DNA of 64,000 bases from Acidisarcina polymorpha (lineage in GTDB: Bacteria; Acidobacteriota; Terriglobia; Terriglobales; Acidobacteriaceae), in NCBI RefSeq assembly GCF_003330725.1, contig NZ_CP030840.1, forward strand, positions 4,650,001 through 4,714,000, written 5' to 3'. Of this stretch, positions 45,407 through 53,655 are shown one piece after another (within the stretch, counting starts at the first letter, position 1; each line of letters starts with the position of its first letter). The notes below the pieces were generated by a model, which had not been told where the DNA came from, made no database searches, and worked only from the letters and a program-made list of their open reading frames with translations. The translations under genes and the position numbers were made by a program.

Positions 45407-46291
45407 ATGAATCTTACGAACGTAGATCTCGACAGTCTTCGAGCGCTTGTGATCGCGCAAGATCTTGGCGGATACGGACGCGCAGCGGAGCAGTTGGGAA
45501 GAACTCCCTCAGCGATCAGTCTCCAGATGAAGCGCTTGCAGGCAGAAGTGGGCGTGTCGTTGTTTCGCCGCCAGGGGAAACGGACCCTCCTGACGGAGCA
45601 GGGCGAGATTGCAGTTCGCTACGCTCGTCGAGTATTGGAACTGAACGACGAGATGCTCGACACGTTGCGCGGCGCTTCTCTATCAGGCGTCGTGCGAGTT
45701 GGCTTCGGGCACGATTTCGTTGATACACTGCTTCCCTTGGCATTGGCCCGCTTCAATGCTCTTTATCCACTCGTCAAGCTGGAAGTGACGATCGACCGAA
45801 ACTCGTTACTGGAAGGCGAAATCGGCGCGGGAAGACTTGATGTAGCGCTTACCCTCGGCAATCATCGTGAGGGATCAGGCACGAAGATCGGGAAGTTGCC
45901 GCTTTGTTGGATCATCAATTCTAAGTTCCCCCTCAAACCCAAAGACCCTCTACCTTTGGTTCTCTTTGAGCACCCCTGCATCTTCCGAACTTACGCACTC
46001 GATGCGTTAGACCGTGCAGGATTATCCTGGCGCATAGCGATGACAAGCCCGAGCGTCGCAGGACTCTGGGCCGCCGTCAAGGGCGGGCTAGGAATGACCG
46101 TCCGTGCCAAGATCGGTGCTCCGGAAGAATTCGATTTCGCTCCTCCGGCGATGCCATCGCTGGGAATGACTGATGTCATCCTTCATCGCCGGAAATCCGC
46201 AAGAGCGGCTTATGTCCGTCGTTTTGCTGAAATCGTTGGTGAATTGGCAGTTTCGCATTACAAATTGAACGGTACGACGGGCAATCTCTGA
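45407..46291 (+). CDS. LysR-family transcriptional regulator
   Basis: A 294-residue regulator. The N-terminal winged HTH is typical (LDSLRALVIAQDLGGYGRAA, GRTPSAISLQMKRLQAEVG, LFRRQGKRTLLTEQG). It is followed by an inducer-binding domain (VRVGFGHDFVDTLLPLALAR, AGLWAAVKGGLGMTV). Divergent orientation to the NTF2-like/PanE pair with a short AT-rich spacer (45295-45406) is the classic arrangement for LysR control of the divergent genes and itself. The 3' end overlaps the convergent small membrane-protein gene by 34 bases. Confidence 0.9.
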   Translation: MNLTNVDLDSLRALVIAQDLGGYGRAAEQLGRTPSAISLQMKRLQAEVGVSLFRRQGKRTLLTEQGEIAVRYARRVLELNDEMLDTLRGASLSGVVRVGFGHDFVDTLLPLALARFNALYPLVKLEVTIDRNSLLEGEIGAGRLDVALTLGNHREGSGTKIGKLPLCWIINSKFPLKPKDPLPLVLFEHPCIFRTYALDALDRAGLSWRIAMTSPSVAGLWAAVKGGLGMTVRAKIGAPEEFDFAPPAMPSLGMTDVILHRRKSARAAYVRRFAEIVGELAVSHYKLNGTTGNL

Positions 46292-46623
46292 TCCGCGGCG
46301 AGGAACAAGTGGGTCCTGATCCTGCCTCCTTCGGCGGCCATATCGGAAGGAAGCCAACTACGGCCGCTGCGCCACCGTAAGATCGTGGCGACAACAGCGA
46401 TGCCAGCGCCCACCGGGCAGATAACGTTGCAGACCCAGTTGGCGGCATTCAGGAATGCCCCCTCTGGCTGCGACGCGGTCTGACCCTGGACTGCGTGGCC
46501 TGTGGCTGCTGCCGTTCCTAGGTTTTGGGCCACGCTGACGACGGGAGCTACCAGCGCGGCTCCGATGAAGGATACGACCATGATCGCCCGCAGCTGCTTC
46601 TGCGTGGCGCGCAAAACTCGCAT
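46258..46623 (-). CDS. Small exported/membrane protein, unknown
   Basis: A 121-residue product with a signal peptide (AIMVVSFIGAALVAPVVSVAQ) and one further hydrophobic helix (WVCNVICPVGAGIAVVATIL). It resembles small acidobacterial proteins with a VirB2/TrbC-like outline, but this is only an impression. The frame starts at ATG 46623, which lacks a good ribosome-binding site. A strong AAGGAGG instead serves an ATG at 46639 in another frame. The C-terminus overlaps the LysR gene antisense. A small indel near the start or at the 3' end is possible. Confidence 0.45.
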   Translation of the reverse strand: MRVLRATQKQLRAIMVVSFIGAALVAPVVSVAQNLGTAAATGHAVQGQTASQPEGAFLNAANWVCNVICPVGAGIAVVATILRWRSGRSWLPSDMAAEGGRIRTHLFLAADQRLPVVPFNL

Positions 46624-47103
46624 GAAATGACTTGATCATGGACTTGCCTCCTTGACGGGGTTCCATCAAGGTGGAAGTCGCATCGTTCTGGATTTCGATC
46701 AATTGCAGAAAGGCACTGATTGATTACGGGCGGCGCACGTAGCAGTCAGTACTGACTGTTGAATTGCCCCGGTAGCGTATGCTGGATCGCTACTCAGCGT
46801 TCATTGAACCTACCTGAACCGTGCCTCTTGTCTTCTCGTGCCGAATACAAGTGCGGCTTATGTGGCGACGTGGATGCGGCATTACATAAGTGGCGCACAC
46901 GCATTTTCTCTCTTCATCGATCGCGGGACGTCGCGATGCATTACATGAGTCTAGTCATTTGGATCGCGCGATCGGGACCGAGGAGTGATTCTGACTTCCA
47001 ACAATTGCCGAGAGCGGCTTTTTCGATGCAAATCTTCTGCGGATAGGTTCGACGACACTCACGTGGACACGACGTCGGCGCAGTCTTGGTTTGCCTGCTT
47101 TAG
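46624..47103. other. Spacer without recognised gene
   Basis: Contains the strong Shine-Dalgarno AAGGAGG before ATG 46639 and otherwise only short frames with no domain. I see no clear terminator. Confidence 0.45.
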
Positions 47104-47688
47104 CTATTGGGTGGCACTGAGGAATACAGGCTTCACCATAGCTTCAATTCTGGCGGCCATCTCTTCAGCGGGGATGCGGCCGGGAGTCTGAAGCCAGCGT
47201 CGCGCGGCTCCGAAGACGGCCCAGGCAGCCGTGGTCGCCAGAAGCACTGTATCGACACCGGGTGCCGGCTCATGACGGGCGGCGCCCTCCATGAATATGC
47301 CCTCAATGACTGGAATAATGGAGCCTTCAATGGGCATCTTCGCTAGCTGGCTTGGGCAGCCGGTCGTCTCGGCGAGATAATCACAAACGCCGAGCGCTAT
47401 GGCGCGAAGTGCGCCGTTGCAGTCTGTGAAGGAAAGGCCACGGCGCGCGATCAGCTCACGGAAGCGGGCGTCGGTCATGGCTTGGAGCAAGGCGTTCTTA
47501 TCTGGGTAGTGGAGGTAGAAGGTAGCCCGGTTGAGGGTCGCCTCATCCGCAATCTCCTGAATCGAAATGTCGGCGAACTCCTTTTGAGTCAATAGCCTGA
47601 CCAAGGCTTCCATCAGCATGCGCCGACTGCGCAGAATGCGCGGATCGGTCGCTTCAGGTGCGGCGGCTGATTGTAGTGCCTGGGTCAT
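47104..47688 (-). CDS. TetR-family transcriptional repressor
   Basis: A 194-residue regulator. The HTH is clear near residues 20-65 (ILRSRRMLMEALVRLL, ISIQEIADEATLNRATFYLH). The C-terminal ligand-binding half is variable. Divergent from the azoreductase gene, with an inverted-repeat operator candidate in the 114-base spacer. In related loci such repressors control NAD(P)H:quinone or azoreductases in response to quinones or other electrophiles (known of the type, inferred here). Confidence 0.9.
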   Translation of the reverse strand: MTQALQSAAAPEATDPRILRSRRMLMEALVRLLTQKEFADISIQEIADEATLNRATFYLHYPDKNALLQAMTDARFRELIARRGLSFTDCNGALRAIALGVCDYLAETTGCPSQLAKMPIEGSIIPVIEGIFMEGAARHEPAPGVDTVLLATTAAWAVFGAARRWLQTPGRIPAEEMAARIEAMVKPVFLSATQ

Positions 47689-47731
47689 CTCAGGCTTAAG
47701 GATACTCTTCCCGCGTCATTTGATGCTAAAG

Positions 47732-47787
47732 CGACAGTTGTCGATGTATTATGAATCAACACGTGTCGATTAGACATCAACTGTCGT
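47732..47787. promoter_or_regulatory. Candidate TetR operator pair
   Basis: CGACAGTTGTCG (47732-47743) has CGACA and TGTCG arms around GT. A related site in opposite orientation lies at 47776-47787 (CATCAACTGTCG). Together GACAGTTG (47733-47740) and CAACTGTC (47778-47785) form a perfect 8-bp inverted repeat spanning the spacer. A direct repeat TGTCGAT occurs at 47739-47745 and 47764-47770. Position between the TetR and azoreductase starts supports a repressor site. Confidence 0.6.
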
Positions 47788-47802
47788 ACAGGAGATTTTA
47801 CT

Positions 47803-48429
47803 ATGCCCACCCTTCTTCACATCGATTCAAGCCCACTCTACGGCCGATCAGTCTCTCGTGAACTCACCGCTGCATTCGTCACCCAATGGAAAGCATCGCA
47901 CCCGGATGGAGCTGTCATCGATCGTGACCTCAATGCAACCGCGATCTCGCCGATCACCGAGGAATGGGTGGGCGCCGTGTATACGCCTGAAGAGGCGCAA
48001 ACTCCAGAGCAGAAGAAACTCCTTGCGCCATCGGATGCCCTGATAGCTGAACTAAAAAATGCTGACGAATACGTCATCGGAGTTCCGATGCACAACTTCG
48101 GTGTGCCCTCGGTGCTGAAGCTTTGGATTGATCAGATTTCTCGTGTTGGCAAAACATTCTCCTATGCGGACGGAACACCGAAAGGTCTCATCATTGACAA
48201 GAAGGCGACGTTCATCATTGCGACCGGCGGCATCTACGACGCCCAGACACAGATGGCCTCGTTCAACTTTGTAGAACCGTACCTGCGATCGCTATTCGGC
48301 TTCCTTGGCCTGACAGATGTGACGTTCCTGACCGCGGGCGGAACGATGGCCCTGAATCATGGGCAGGACCGTGTCGCGTTTCTTGCGCCACATCTTGAAG
48401 CTGTGCACACGCACGCTGTGACGATCTAG
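47803..48429 (+). CDS. azoR: FMN-dependent NADH-azoreductase (flavodoxin-like fold)
   Basis: Cytoplasmic flavoprotein of 208 residues. It reduces azo bonds or quinones by two-electron transfer from NADH. The FMN-binding start HIDSSPLYGRSVSREL, the central VIGVPMHNFGVPSVLKLWID and the ATGGIYDAQT segment are typical of AzoR. ATG 47803 follows GGAGA. The repressor gene is divergent. The downstream DoxX-like gene starts 14 bases after the stop, so the two are probably co-transcribed. Confidence 0.92.
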   Translation: MPTLLHIDSSPLYGRSVSRELTAAFVTQWKASHPDGAVIDRDLNATAISPITEEWVGAVYTPEEAQTPEQKKLLAPSDALIAELKNADEYVIGVPMHNFGVPSVLKLWIDQISRVGKTFSYADGTPKGLIIDKKATFIIATGGIYDAQTQMASFNFVEPYLRSLFGFLGLTDVTFLTAGGTMALNHGQDRVAFLAPHLEAVHTHAVTI

Positions 48430-48443
48430 TGAGGAGGATAGAC

Positions 48444-48833
48444 ATGAAGGTTGTTTCAATCATCGCTCGCTATCTGCTTGGCCTGATCTTCGTCGTCTTC
48501 GGCCTGAACGGATTTCTCCATTTTATCCACCAGCCGCCACCGGCCAACCCACTGGCACTCCAGTTCCTTGTTGCTGTCAGCACCTCGCACTTCGCCGCCT
48601 TCTTTTTCGCTGTGCAGGTTCTTGGCGGGCTGCTCCTGCTCTGCGGGTTTTTCGTTCCACTTGCGCTGACACTGCTTGCGGCAGTGCTCTACAACATCCT
48701 TGCATTTCACCTGACGCTCTCGCCGGGAATCGCGCCGGGGTTGGTGTCCTGTGTCCTTTGGGTGCTGGTCTTCCTTCAGTACCGCGAAAGCTTCAACGGC
48801 ATCTTCAGCGCGAAGCCCACGATACACGCCTAG
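48444..48833 (+). CDS. DoxX-like integral membrane protein
   Basis: A 129-residue protein with four hydrophobic segments (IIARYLLGLIFVVFGLNGFL, FAAFFFAVQVLGGLLLLCGF, FVPLALTLLAAVLYNILAFH and GLVSCVLWVLVFLQYR). Length and pattern fit the DoxX family. ATG 48444 has GAGGAGG in front; the GTG at 48429 overlaps that site. Association with an azoreductase under TetR control suggests a membrane role in redox or quinone stress (inference). Confidence 0.85.
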   Translation: MKVVSIIARYLLGLIFVVFGLNGFLHFIHQPPPANPLALQFLVAVSTSHFAAFFFAVQVLGGLLLLCGFFVPLALTLLAAVLYNILAFHLTLSPGIAPGLVSCVLWVLVFLQYRESFNGIFSAKPTIHA

Positions 48834-49799
48834 CACGGTCGCACCAGGAAGGGGTACGGTATCATTCTGCTGCGAAGTACTTACGCCTGCCTTAGGGCCG
48901 TTTCCGGCTTAGGAACAAGCCTGCCAGCAGCCACACACTACCGCCGCAATACTCCGATTTCTAGACTCACTGCTTGAGTGATGAGCACCAGCGATCTACC
49001 AGCCTCATTTTCAACGCGGCGTTTGTTACAAAGCAAAGTACACATTTTTTCTCTTCTCACACGACTATTTTGACGGGATCGTCGGCATGGATTGAAGCCA
49101 TTCCACAGAACACCCAAGAGCTGCTTGGCCAGCGACTCCGACGTTTCCGGGAATTCGATCGAAGAGAATGTGATGTTCACGAAGCCCGACGGGTCTGCTT
49201 GCGTGATCTTACCTACGATGCGGCTTCTGCAGGGATTAGAACTGCTCCGTCCCGCTCGTAGTTGTACTCAACCGCCGCGCTTACTGGGGCATGTACGGCG
49301 GTTGAGGCGATTGACTCGATCCGGGTTGCGACGTGATATCCGGAGCTAGGCCCAGATTGCCGGCGTTTGGTCACGACGTTCGCGAGTCGGAGCGCACACC
49401 GCTAGTGCTTCGACATGGGCAGTGAAGACAAGCGACGGTTGGTTCAATTCTTCCTCTTCCATGTTAGGACCTGCTGTTCATTTCGACCGGCACTATAGGG
49501 AGGCGGTGTCCACTTCGGAGATCCATTAGACGTTGTGTCCGGCTGCTCGAACGTGGGCACCTGATTGAGGCGCTTGCTGCCAGGTTGACCACTTTGGGCA
49601 GTCGCGTCCTGTACGTAAACGGGAGTTCCAGTCTTCGGCTGGTAGAGCAAAAGACTATGCTCGTGAAGACGGTGGCGCTCAAGGAGAATTGCGTCGCGGA
49701 TTCACCGGCCGCTCCAGCGCATGAGAAGCGTGGGGTGCGGAGGCAAGTCCGGGTGTCCTCAATCGGGATGTAGCCTCCGCGCGGATCGCCTTACACGCA
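48834..49799. other. Long spacer without recognised gene
   Basis: Nearly 1 kb between the DoxX-like gene and the integrase remnant. Several short frames exist, such as one at 49444-49650 on the minus strand with VYVQDATAQSGQPGSKRL, but none shows a domain. Probably residual island DNA associated with the tmRNA integration site. Confidence 0.5.
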
Positions 49800-50455
49800 C
49801 TTCGCCTCGAGAATTCTCTGAACTCATCAGGAGGGAATTAGTCGATCTGAACGACCTTGACCCTTCCGAGGCCGAGTGTGGGATTTTCGATCAGGTAGCG
49901 ACGTCGCACGCAGGCCAAGAAGAAACCGATAACGCGGCTCTGCTTCGTTTGCTTGGCAAGGGCCGCCATGCTTCCATTTGCTGCGGAAGTTGAGCAGAGC
50001 GTCGAGATCGATCTCGTAGATATACTCGAATCCCTGTGCCTGGGTCCAAGTGAGAAACTGCTTGTCGAAGATGGTCCCGAGCTTGTTGAGTGTGGCCTCG
50101 GCTAGGCTGCGGCTGACCGCATCCTCGACGTAGGCTTCGACGGCCTTCTTGATTGGGACAGGTAGTCTCTTCGGTGCAGAAGGCAGAACTTTGACGGATG
50201 AATGTGCTTGAATAGCGGGTGATGAGAAAGCGAGAGGCGTTGTCGGCGCAACGGCCTGCTGTACAGGGAGCACCGGCGGTGTAAGAGGCGCTGGCGCAGT
50301 TCTTCGGCTTCTTCCCATAGACGGGTTCTGGCGCTCCGACGAATGAACTTGCCGTTGACGGATCCCCAAATCCACTTCGGGCCGTTGCAGCGACGCCAGG
50401 CCTTGTCGCCCGAATTCTTGCAGTCCGGATGATGACGGGTATAGACGGAAAGCAT
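49800..50455 (-). pseudogene. Tyrosine-recombinase integrase, frameshifted and truncated, next to tmRNA
   Basis: Read across frames, the minus strand gives MLSVYTRHHPDCKNSGDKAW, GPKWIWGSVNGKFIRRSA, then PIKKAVEAYVEDAVSRSLAE, LGTIFDKQFLTWTQAQGFEY, IYEIDLDALLNFRSKWK. After another shift come RVIGFFLACVRRRYLIENP and VVQID, then in-frame TAA and FPPDEFREF. This is the N-terminal zinc-like and core-binding part of the acidobacterial integrase family. The catalytic domain is missing. The gene starts about 140 bases from the tmRNA 3' end and points away from it, the usual arrangement for an island inserted in ssrA. Confidence 0.7.
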
Positions 50456-50592
50456 TTCGAGCCCGACTTCAGCGAGATACTGCTTCGATCGCTGAAGAGG
50501 AACATCTGAGGCAACTGTACAGTCACGGTACAATTTTGCCCTGATTTCTTTGTCCGATTGCCTAACTTATCGACGCGAGGTCAGTTAGGAAT

Positions 50593-50942
50593 GGTGGAGG
50601 CGGCGGGAGTCGAACCCGCGTCCGAAATCGTTGACAACAAAGAGACTCCATGCTCAGTCGCGTTCCGGTGACTTCGCGTTACGCGCTCAGAACGGACAAG
50701 GTGCGCGTAACGCTAGCCTGTGGATCTCGTTCTCACAACCCAGACGTAGCGGTAAGAACCAGCCTGCTGTGCGACGTCCTTTCGAAGCCCGCAGACAAAG
50801 CCGCGAAGGACGGCAACTTAATTAATTAAGCTGCGTATGCTAGTTGGTTGTTGGCAACTATGTTTTTCCAGGCGATTACGGGTGCCCAGACCCCGGCATG
50901 CCTCTTTGCCGCAAGCAATTCCGTCGAAACCGTGACGCCCCC
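50593..50942 (-). ncRNA. ssrA: Transfer-messenger RNA
   Basis: Rescues stalled ribosomes and tags the nascent chain for degradation. The 5' end GGGGGCG (50942-50936) pairs with CGCCTCC before ACCA at the 3' end, forming a 7-bp acceptor stem. The tRNA-like T arm is visible as GCGGGTTCGACTCCCGC. The 5' domain has the conserved GTTTCGACGG. The internal reading frame encodes the tag ANNQLAYAA followed by TAA within AGCTTAATTAATTAAG. Length about 350 bases. Its 3' end adjoins the integrase remnant, so it served as an attachment site. Confidence 0.92.
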
Positions 50943-51040
50943 ATCGGGTTGTCCTGCGATCAGCCGGAACATCCTTACAACAAATCTAGTTTACGCCCAA
51001 ATGGACTCAGGCGCGCAGGACGCAGACCACCCGTCGACAG

Positions 51041-51544
51041 CTATTCTCCCGGAACGCTCTTTCGGCTGTCTCCAAGCGAGCTTGGCCGTGCTGCCGCAAC
51101 GGTCTGCAGATTAAGAGACTCATACTCCTTGCGTTCGATCCCTTCACGAATCTGCTTGGCCGTCATCTTTTTCTGAGTCATCAGATAGGCGTAATGCTCT
51201 TCTTTGGCGCAGGTGGAGCAAACGGCGCCGTGGGTCCCTTCGAAACAACTATGCAGGCTGTTGTGTCCCATTGCCTGATCGCAGCGGCAATAGCAGGGAA
51301 GCTGGTGGAGAACCGGTTGAATGGTTGCGGCCTCCTGGTAGACCTTGACCTGCCAGGGATACCTGAAGGAATCCCCCGTAAGCTGACTACCCGAGAGAAT
51401 AGGGGGAAGCTTGGAACCTTTCGCCGGCGGCTGGGAGTTGTAGGCCGGGATGTCATCCGCGGGATTAGACCACTGCGCGTACCCAGCAACCGTCAACGTT
51501 CCTACCAAAACCGCCCAGGCGCTCTTAACCAACAACCGTCTCAT
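51041..51544 (-). CDS. Exported PCYC-motif protein
   Basis: A 167-residue protein with a signal peptide (LLVKSAWAVLVGTLTVAGYAQ, quoted in part). It carries the cysteine-rich signature PCYCRCDQAMGHNSLHSCF followed by CSTC and KMTAKQIREGIERKEYES. This is the PCYCGC-type domain with Arg instead of Gly in CYCxC; the function is unknown, and metal or heme-iron binding is often suggested. ATG 51544 follows AGGAGCT; a start at 51616 would precede the signal peptide by 24 residues. Its 3' end lies just upstream of the tmRNA gene on the same strand. Confidence 0.8.
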   Translation of the reverse strand: MRRLLVKSAWAVLVGTLTVAGYAQWSNPADDIPAYNSQPPAKGSKLPPILSGSQLTGDSFRYPWQVKVYQEAATIQPVLHQLPCYCRCDQAMGHNSLHSCFEGTHGAVCSTCAKEEHYAYLMTQKKMTAKQIREGIERKEYESLNLQTVAAARPSSLGDSRKSVPGE

Positions 51545-51623
51545 TGATAGCTCCTGACTGCATTGTAACGGGAAGGGAAGCGAGGGAGGGCCCGGCGTCT
51601 TTTTACCTTCAAACAAAAAAAGG

Positions 51624-51652
51624 CGGCACGATCGGTCTTTTGAATCGTGCCG
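51624..51652 (-). terminator. Intrinsic terminator with T-run, no obvious gene upstream
   Basis: CGGCACGAT (51624-51632) and ATCGTGCCG (51644-51652) form a perfect 9-bp stem. On the minus strand it is followed by CTTTTTTTG, the best U-tract in the window. No minus-strand coding gene ends here; the nearest one upstream ends at 52269. Confidence 0.8.
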
Positions 51653-52034
51653 GGAGGCCAGTGACGCAACTTATAAACTTTTCAAGATAAGGAGAGCGCC
51701 GCTCCATCACTCATCTGAAGTCATCTTACATACACATAGATGTAGAAATCCATGAAAAAGTTTCTATATTCAGAATATTTTCTTTCGAAGAATTCGAAAG
51801 CACCTATTTGTCTACCGATCTCCCAAGATTCCCTGTTTAAAATCAAACGTTTAGACGGGTACTCTATAAATCAAGGCAGGGAATCGTAGAAAAAGGCAAT
51901 CCAGCTTCCAAGATAAATCTTCCTGGATCTACATTTCCGCATAGAATTCGGGCGGCCCGATCTTGATTGGGGCCACTTCCTCCCGATGTTGTAGCGCTCA
52001 ATCTGCATCTGTTACAAGAAAGGAGTGGCGATCC
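51653..52034 (-). other. AT-rich structured spacer, possible small RNA
   Basis: Clearly more AT-rich than its surroundings and without coding frames. It contains the hairpin CTTTCGAA-GAA-TTCGAAAG (51782-51800) and a 9-bp inverted repeat GATTCCCTG (51827-51835) with CAGGGAATC (51877-51885). It ends on the minus strand in the strong terminator at 51624-51652. This fits a minus-strand untranslated RNA, but also a long leader of the PCYC gene; no known RNA family is recognised. Confidence 0.3.
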
Positions 52035-52232
52035 ATGGAACAAGACTCTGAGAGTTCGAGGAAGAGCGCTCCCCACGGGATAGGGCAGACGGCTTTATGG
52101 GTGGCGGCGAGCGTCGTGTTTGGCTCGCTGGCGCTGGTTTTGTGGAACCGGAGCGCCCTGAAGTCGCTGCTTGATGCCGCTCAGAATGCCACAGAACCAC
52201 TGGGCAGCCGGGACGATGAGGGAATCTACTGA
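52035..52232 (+). CDS. Small single-span membrane protein
   Basis: A 65-residue product with an N-terminal polar stretch (MEQDSESSRKSAPHG), one transmembrane helix (ALWVAASVVFGSLALVLW) and a polar tail. ATG 52035 follows AAGAAAGGAG. No family is recognised. Length, a good ribosome-binding site and a coherent helix support it as a real gene; the tail overlaps nothing and ends 36 bases before the convergent dehydratase gene. Confidence 0.65.
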   Translation: MEQDSESSRKSAPHGIGQTALWVAASVVFGSLALVLWNRSALKSLLDAAQNATEPLGSRDDEGIY

Positions 52233-52268
52233 TCTTGAGCATTTGCCCAAGCGCAGCGGAAGCGGAAG

Positions 52269-52547
52269 CTAGGCTAGCGAGTCGATATCCAGGGCGAGTT
52301 CAAAGTCACGGTCTGTGAGGCCCCCCGCATCGTGGGAAACCAGAGCCAGCTTGACCCTGTTCCAACGAATATCGATGTCGGGATGGTGGCCGGCGCTCTC
52401 CGCCTTTTCAGCGACTCGATTGACAAAAGCCATGGCCGCGTTAAAGTCGGCGAAGGTCAAGTCGCGCACGATTTCGGCCCCCACCAGGCGCCACTCCGGC
52501 AACCTAGTGAGTTCTTCAGCCACTTCAGCATCAGTCAACTGAGTCAT
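52269..52547 (-). CDS. Pterin-4a-carbinolamine dehydratase
   Basis: A 92-residue enzyme that dehydrates 4a-hydroxy-tetrahydropterin, recycling the cofactor of aromatic amino-acid hydroxylases. The family motif is clear (ESAGHHPDIDIRWNRVKL and SHDAGGLTDRDFELA). ATG 52547 gives the standard length; the longer frame to 52778 would extend into the HD-GYP gene. It lies seven bases after that gene on the same strand. No pterin-dependent hydroxylase gene is visible in the window. Confidence 0.88.
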   Translation of the reverse strand: MTQLTDAEVAEELTRLPEWRLVGAEIVRDLTFADFNAAMAFVNRVAEKAESAGHHPDIDIRWNRVKLALVSHDAGGLTDRDFELALDIDSLA

Positions 52548-52554
52548 AGGCTCT

Positions 52555-53655
52555 CTATCGATTGCGAAGTGTCTCCGGCACGTCGACAGCAATCGACATT
52601 TTAGGATGATTGACCTCGGTGCGCAAATCTTCCCAGAGCTGGTCCGGCAGGGACTGGAAGACCCTGACAATCGCTGGATCGAACTGTGTTCCACTGCAGC
52701 GTTCGATCTCCCGCCGGGCGTTCGCGAATGGCTGCGCTTTGCGGTAAGGCCGATCGGAGGTGATGGCGTCCAGCGCATCGGCTACGGCAAAGATCCTCGC
52801 GCCCAGTGGAATTTCTTCGCCTTTCAGTCCCCGCGAGTAACCACTACCGTCGAAGTGTTCTTGATGGCTAAAAACAATTTCCGATGCCTTTTCGAGGAAA
52901 GGTATCTTTTTCAGAATCGTGTATCCCCGCAAACAATGCTCACGCATGATCGCTTGTTCTGCGGGATCCAGTTTTCCCGGCTTCGACAGGATCGCGTCCG
53001 GAATGGCCATTTTGCCGATGTCGTGCAGGTAAGCGCCACGCGCTATGATCTTGACCTCGGCGGGATCGATGCGCATCGCCCGGGCCAGCACGATCGCGTA
53101 AGCGGTGACTCGCTTTGAGTGCCCCTCGGTCTCGGCATCCTTAAGATCAAGTGCATTGCCCAGGGCTTCCAGTGTGATGTCATAGGAACGCTCAAGGTCG
53201 GTTATGGCGCGGCGCAACAACTCCGTGCGCGCTGCAACCAGATTTTCCAGGTTCTGCCGCTCTTGCGTCAGTTGTCGGCCATGTTCACGGTGTTCCACCG
53301 CAGCCTGGACTGTGTTCAGCAATTCCTCCGTCCTTAGAGGCTTCAGCAGATAATCGTAGGCCCCCGCCTTGATGGCCGTAATCGCCACCCGGATGTCCTC
53401 GAGGGCTGAAATGACGACAACGGCTGAATCCGGGTAGAGCTGCAGGATTCGCCGTAAAAGCTCCAATCCAAGAGCGCCATTGCCTTTGATGTCCAGGATC
53501 AGAGCATCGAAGACGACTTTGCCGTTCAGATTCTGCAAGGCTTCGGAGCTCGCCCGCACGAAGACGGGGATGTACCCGGCGTCTTCAAGCAGGCTGCCGG
53601 TCTTGTGGCCGGAGCTGGCTTCATCATCAATAATCACGATTCGCTTGGCAGGCAC
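52555..53655 (-). CDS. Response regulator with HD-GYP domain
   Basis: A 366-residue protein. The receiver domain (IVIIDDEASSGHKTGSLLED, the Asp in LILDIKGNGALG, the Lys in YDYLLKPLRTEEL) is followed by a coiled linker (about 130-155, QERQNLENLVAARTELLRR). The HD-GYP phosphodiesterase domain has HSKRV, YLHDIGK, HCLRGYTIL, HQEHFDGSGY and FAVADALDAITSDRPYR. It is predicted to degrade cyclic di-GMP under control of a sensor kinase not encoded nearby. Start ATG 53655. Probably co-transcribed with the pterin dehydratase downstream. Confidence 0.92.
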   Translation of the reverse strand: MPAKRIVIIDDEASSGHKTGSLLEDAGYIPVFVRASSEALQNLNGKVVFDALILDIKGNGALGLELLRRILQLYPDSAVVVISALEDIRVAITAIKAGAYDYLLKPLRTEELLNTVQAAVEHREHGRQLTQERQNLENLVAARTELLRRAITDLERSYDITLEALGNALDLKDAETEGHSKRVTAYAIVLARAMRIDPAEVKIIARGAYLHDIGKMAIPDAILSKPGKLDPAEQAIMREHCLRGYTILKKIPFLEKASEIVFSHQEHFDGSGYSRGLKGEEIPLGARIFAVADALDAITSDRPYRKAQPFANARREIERCSGTQFDPAIVRVFQSLPDQLWEDLRTEVNHPKMSIAVDVPETLRNR

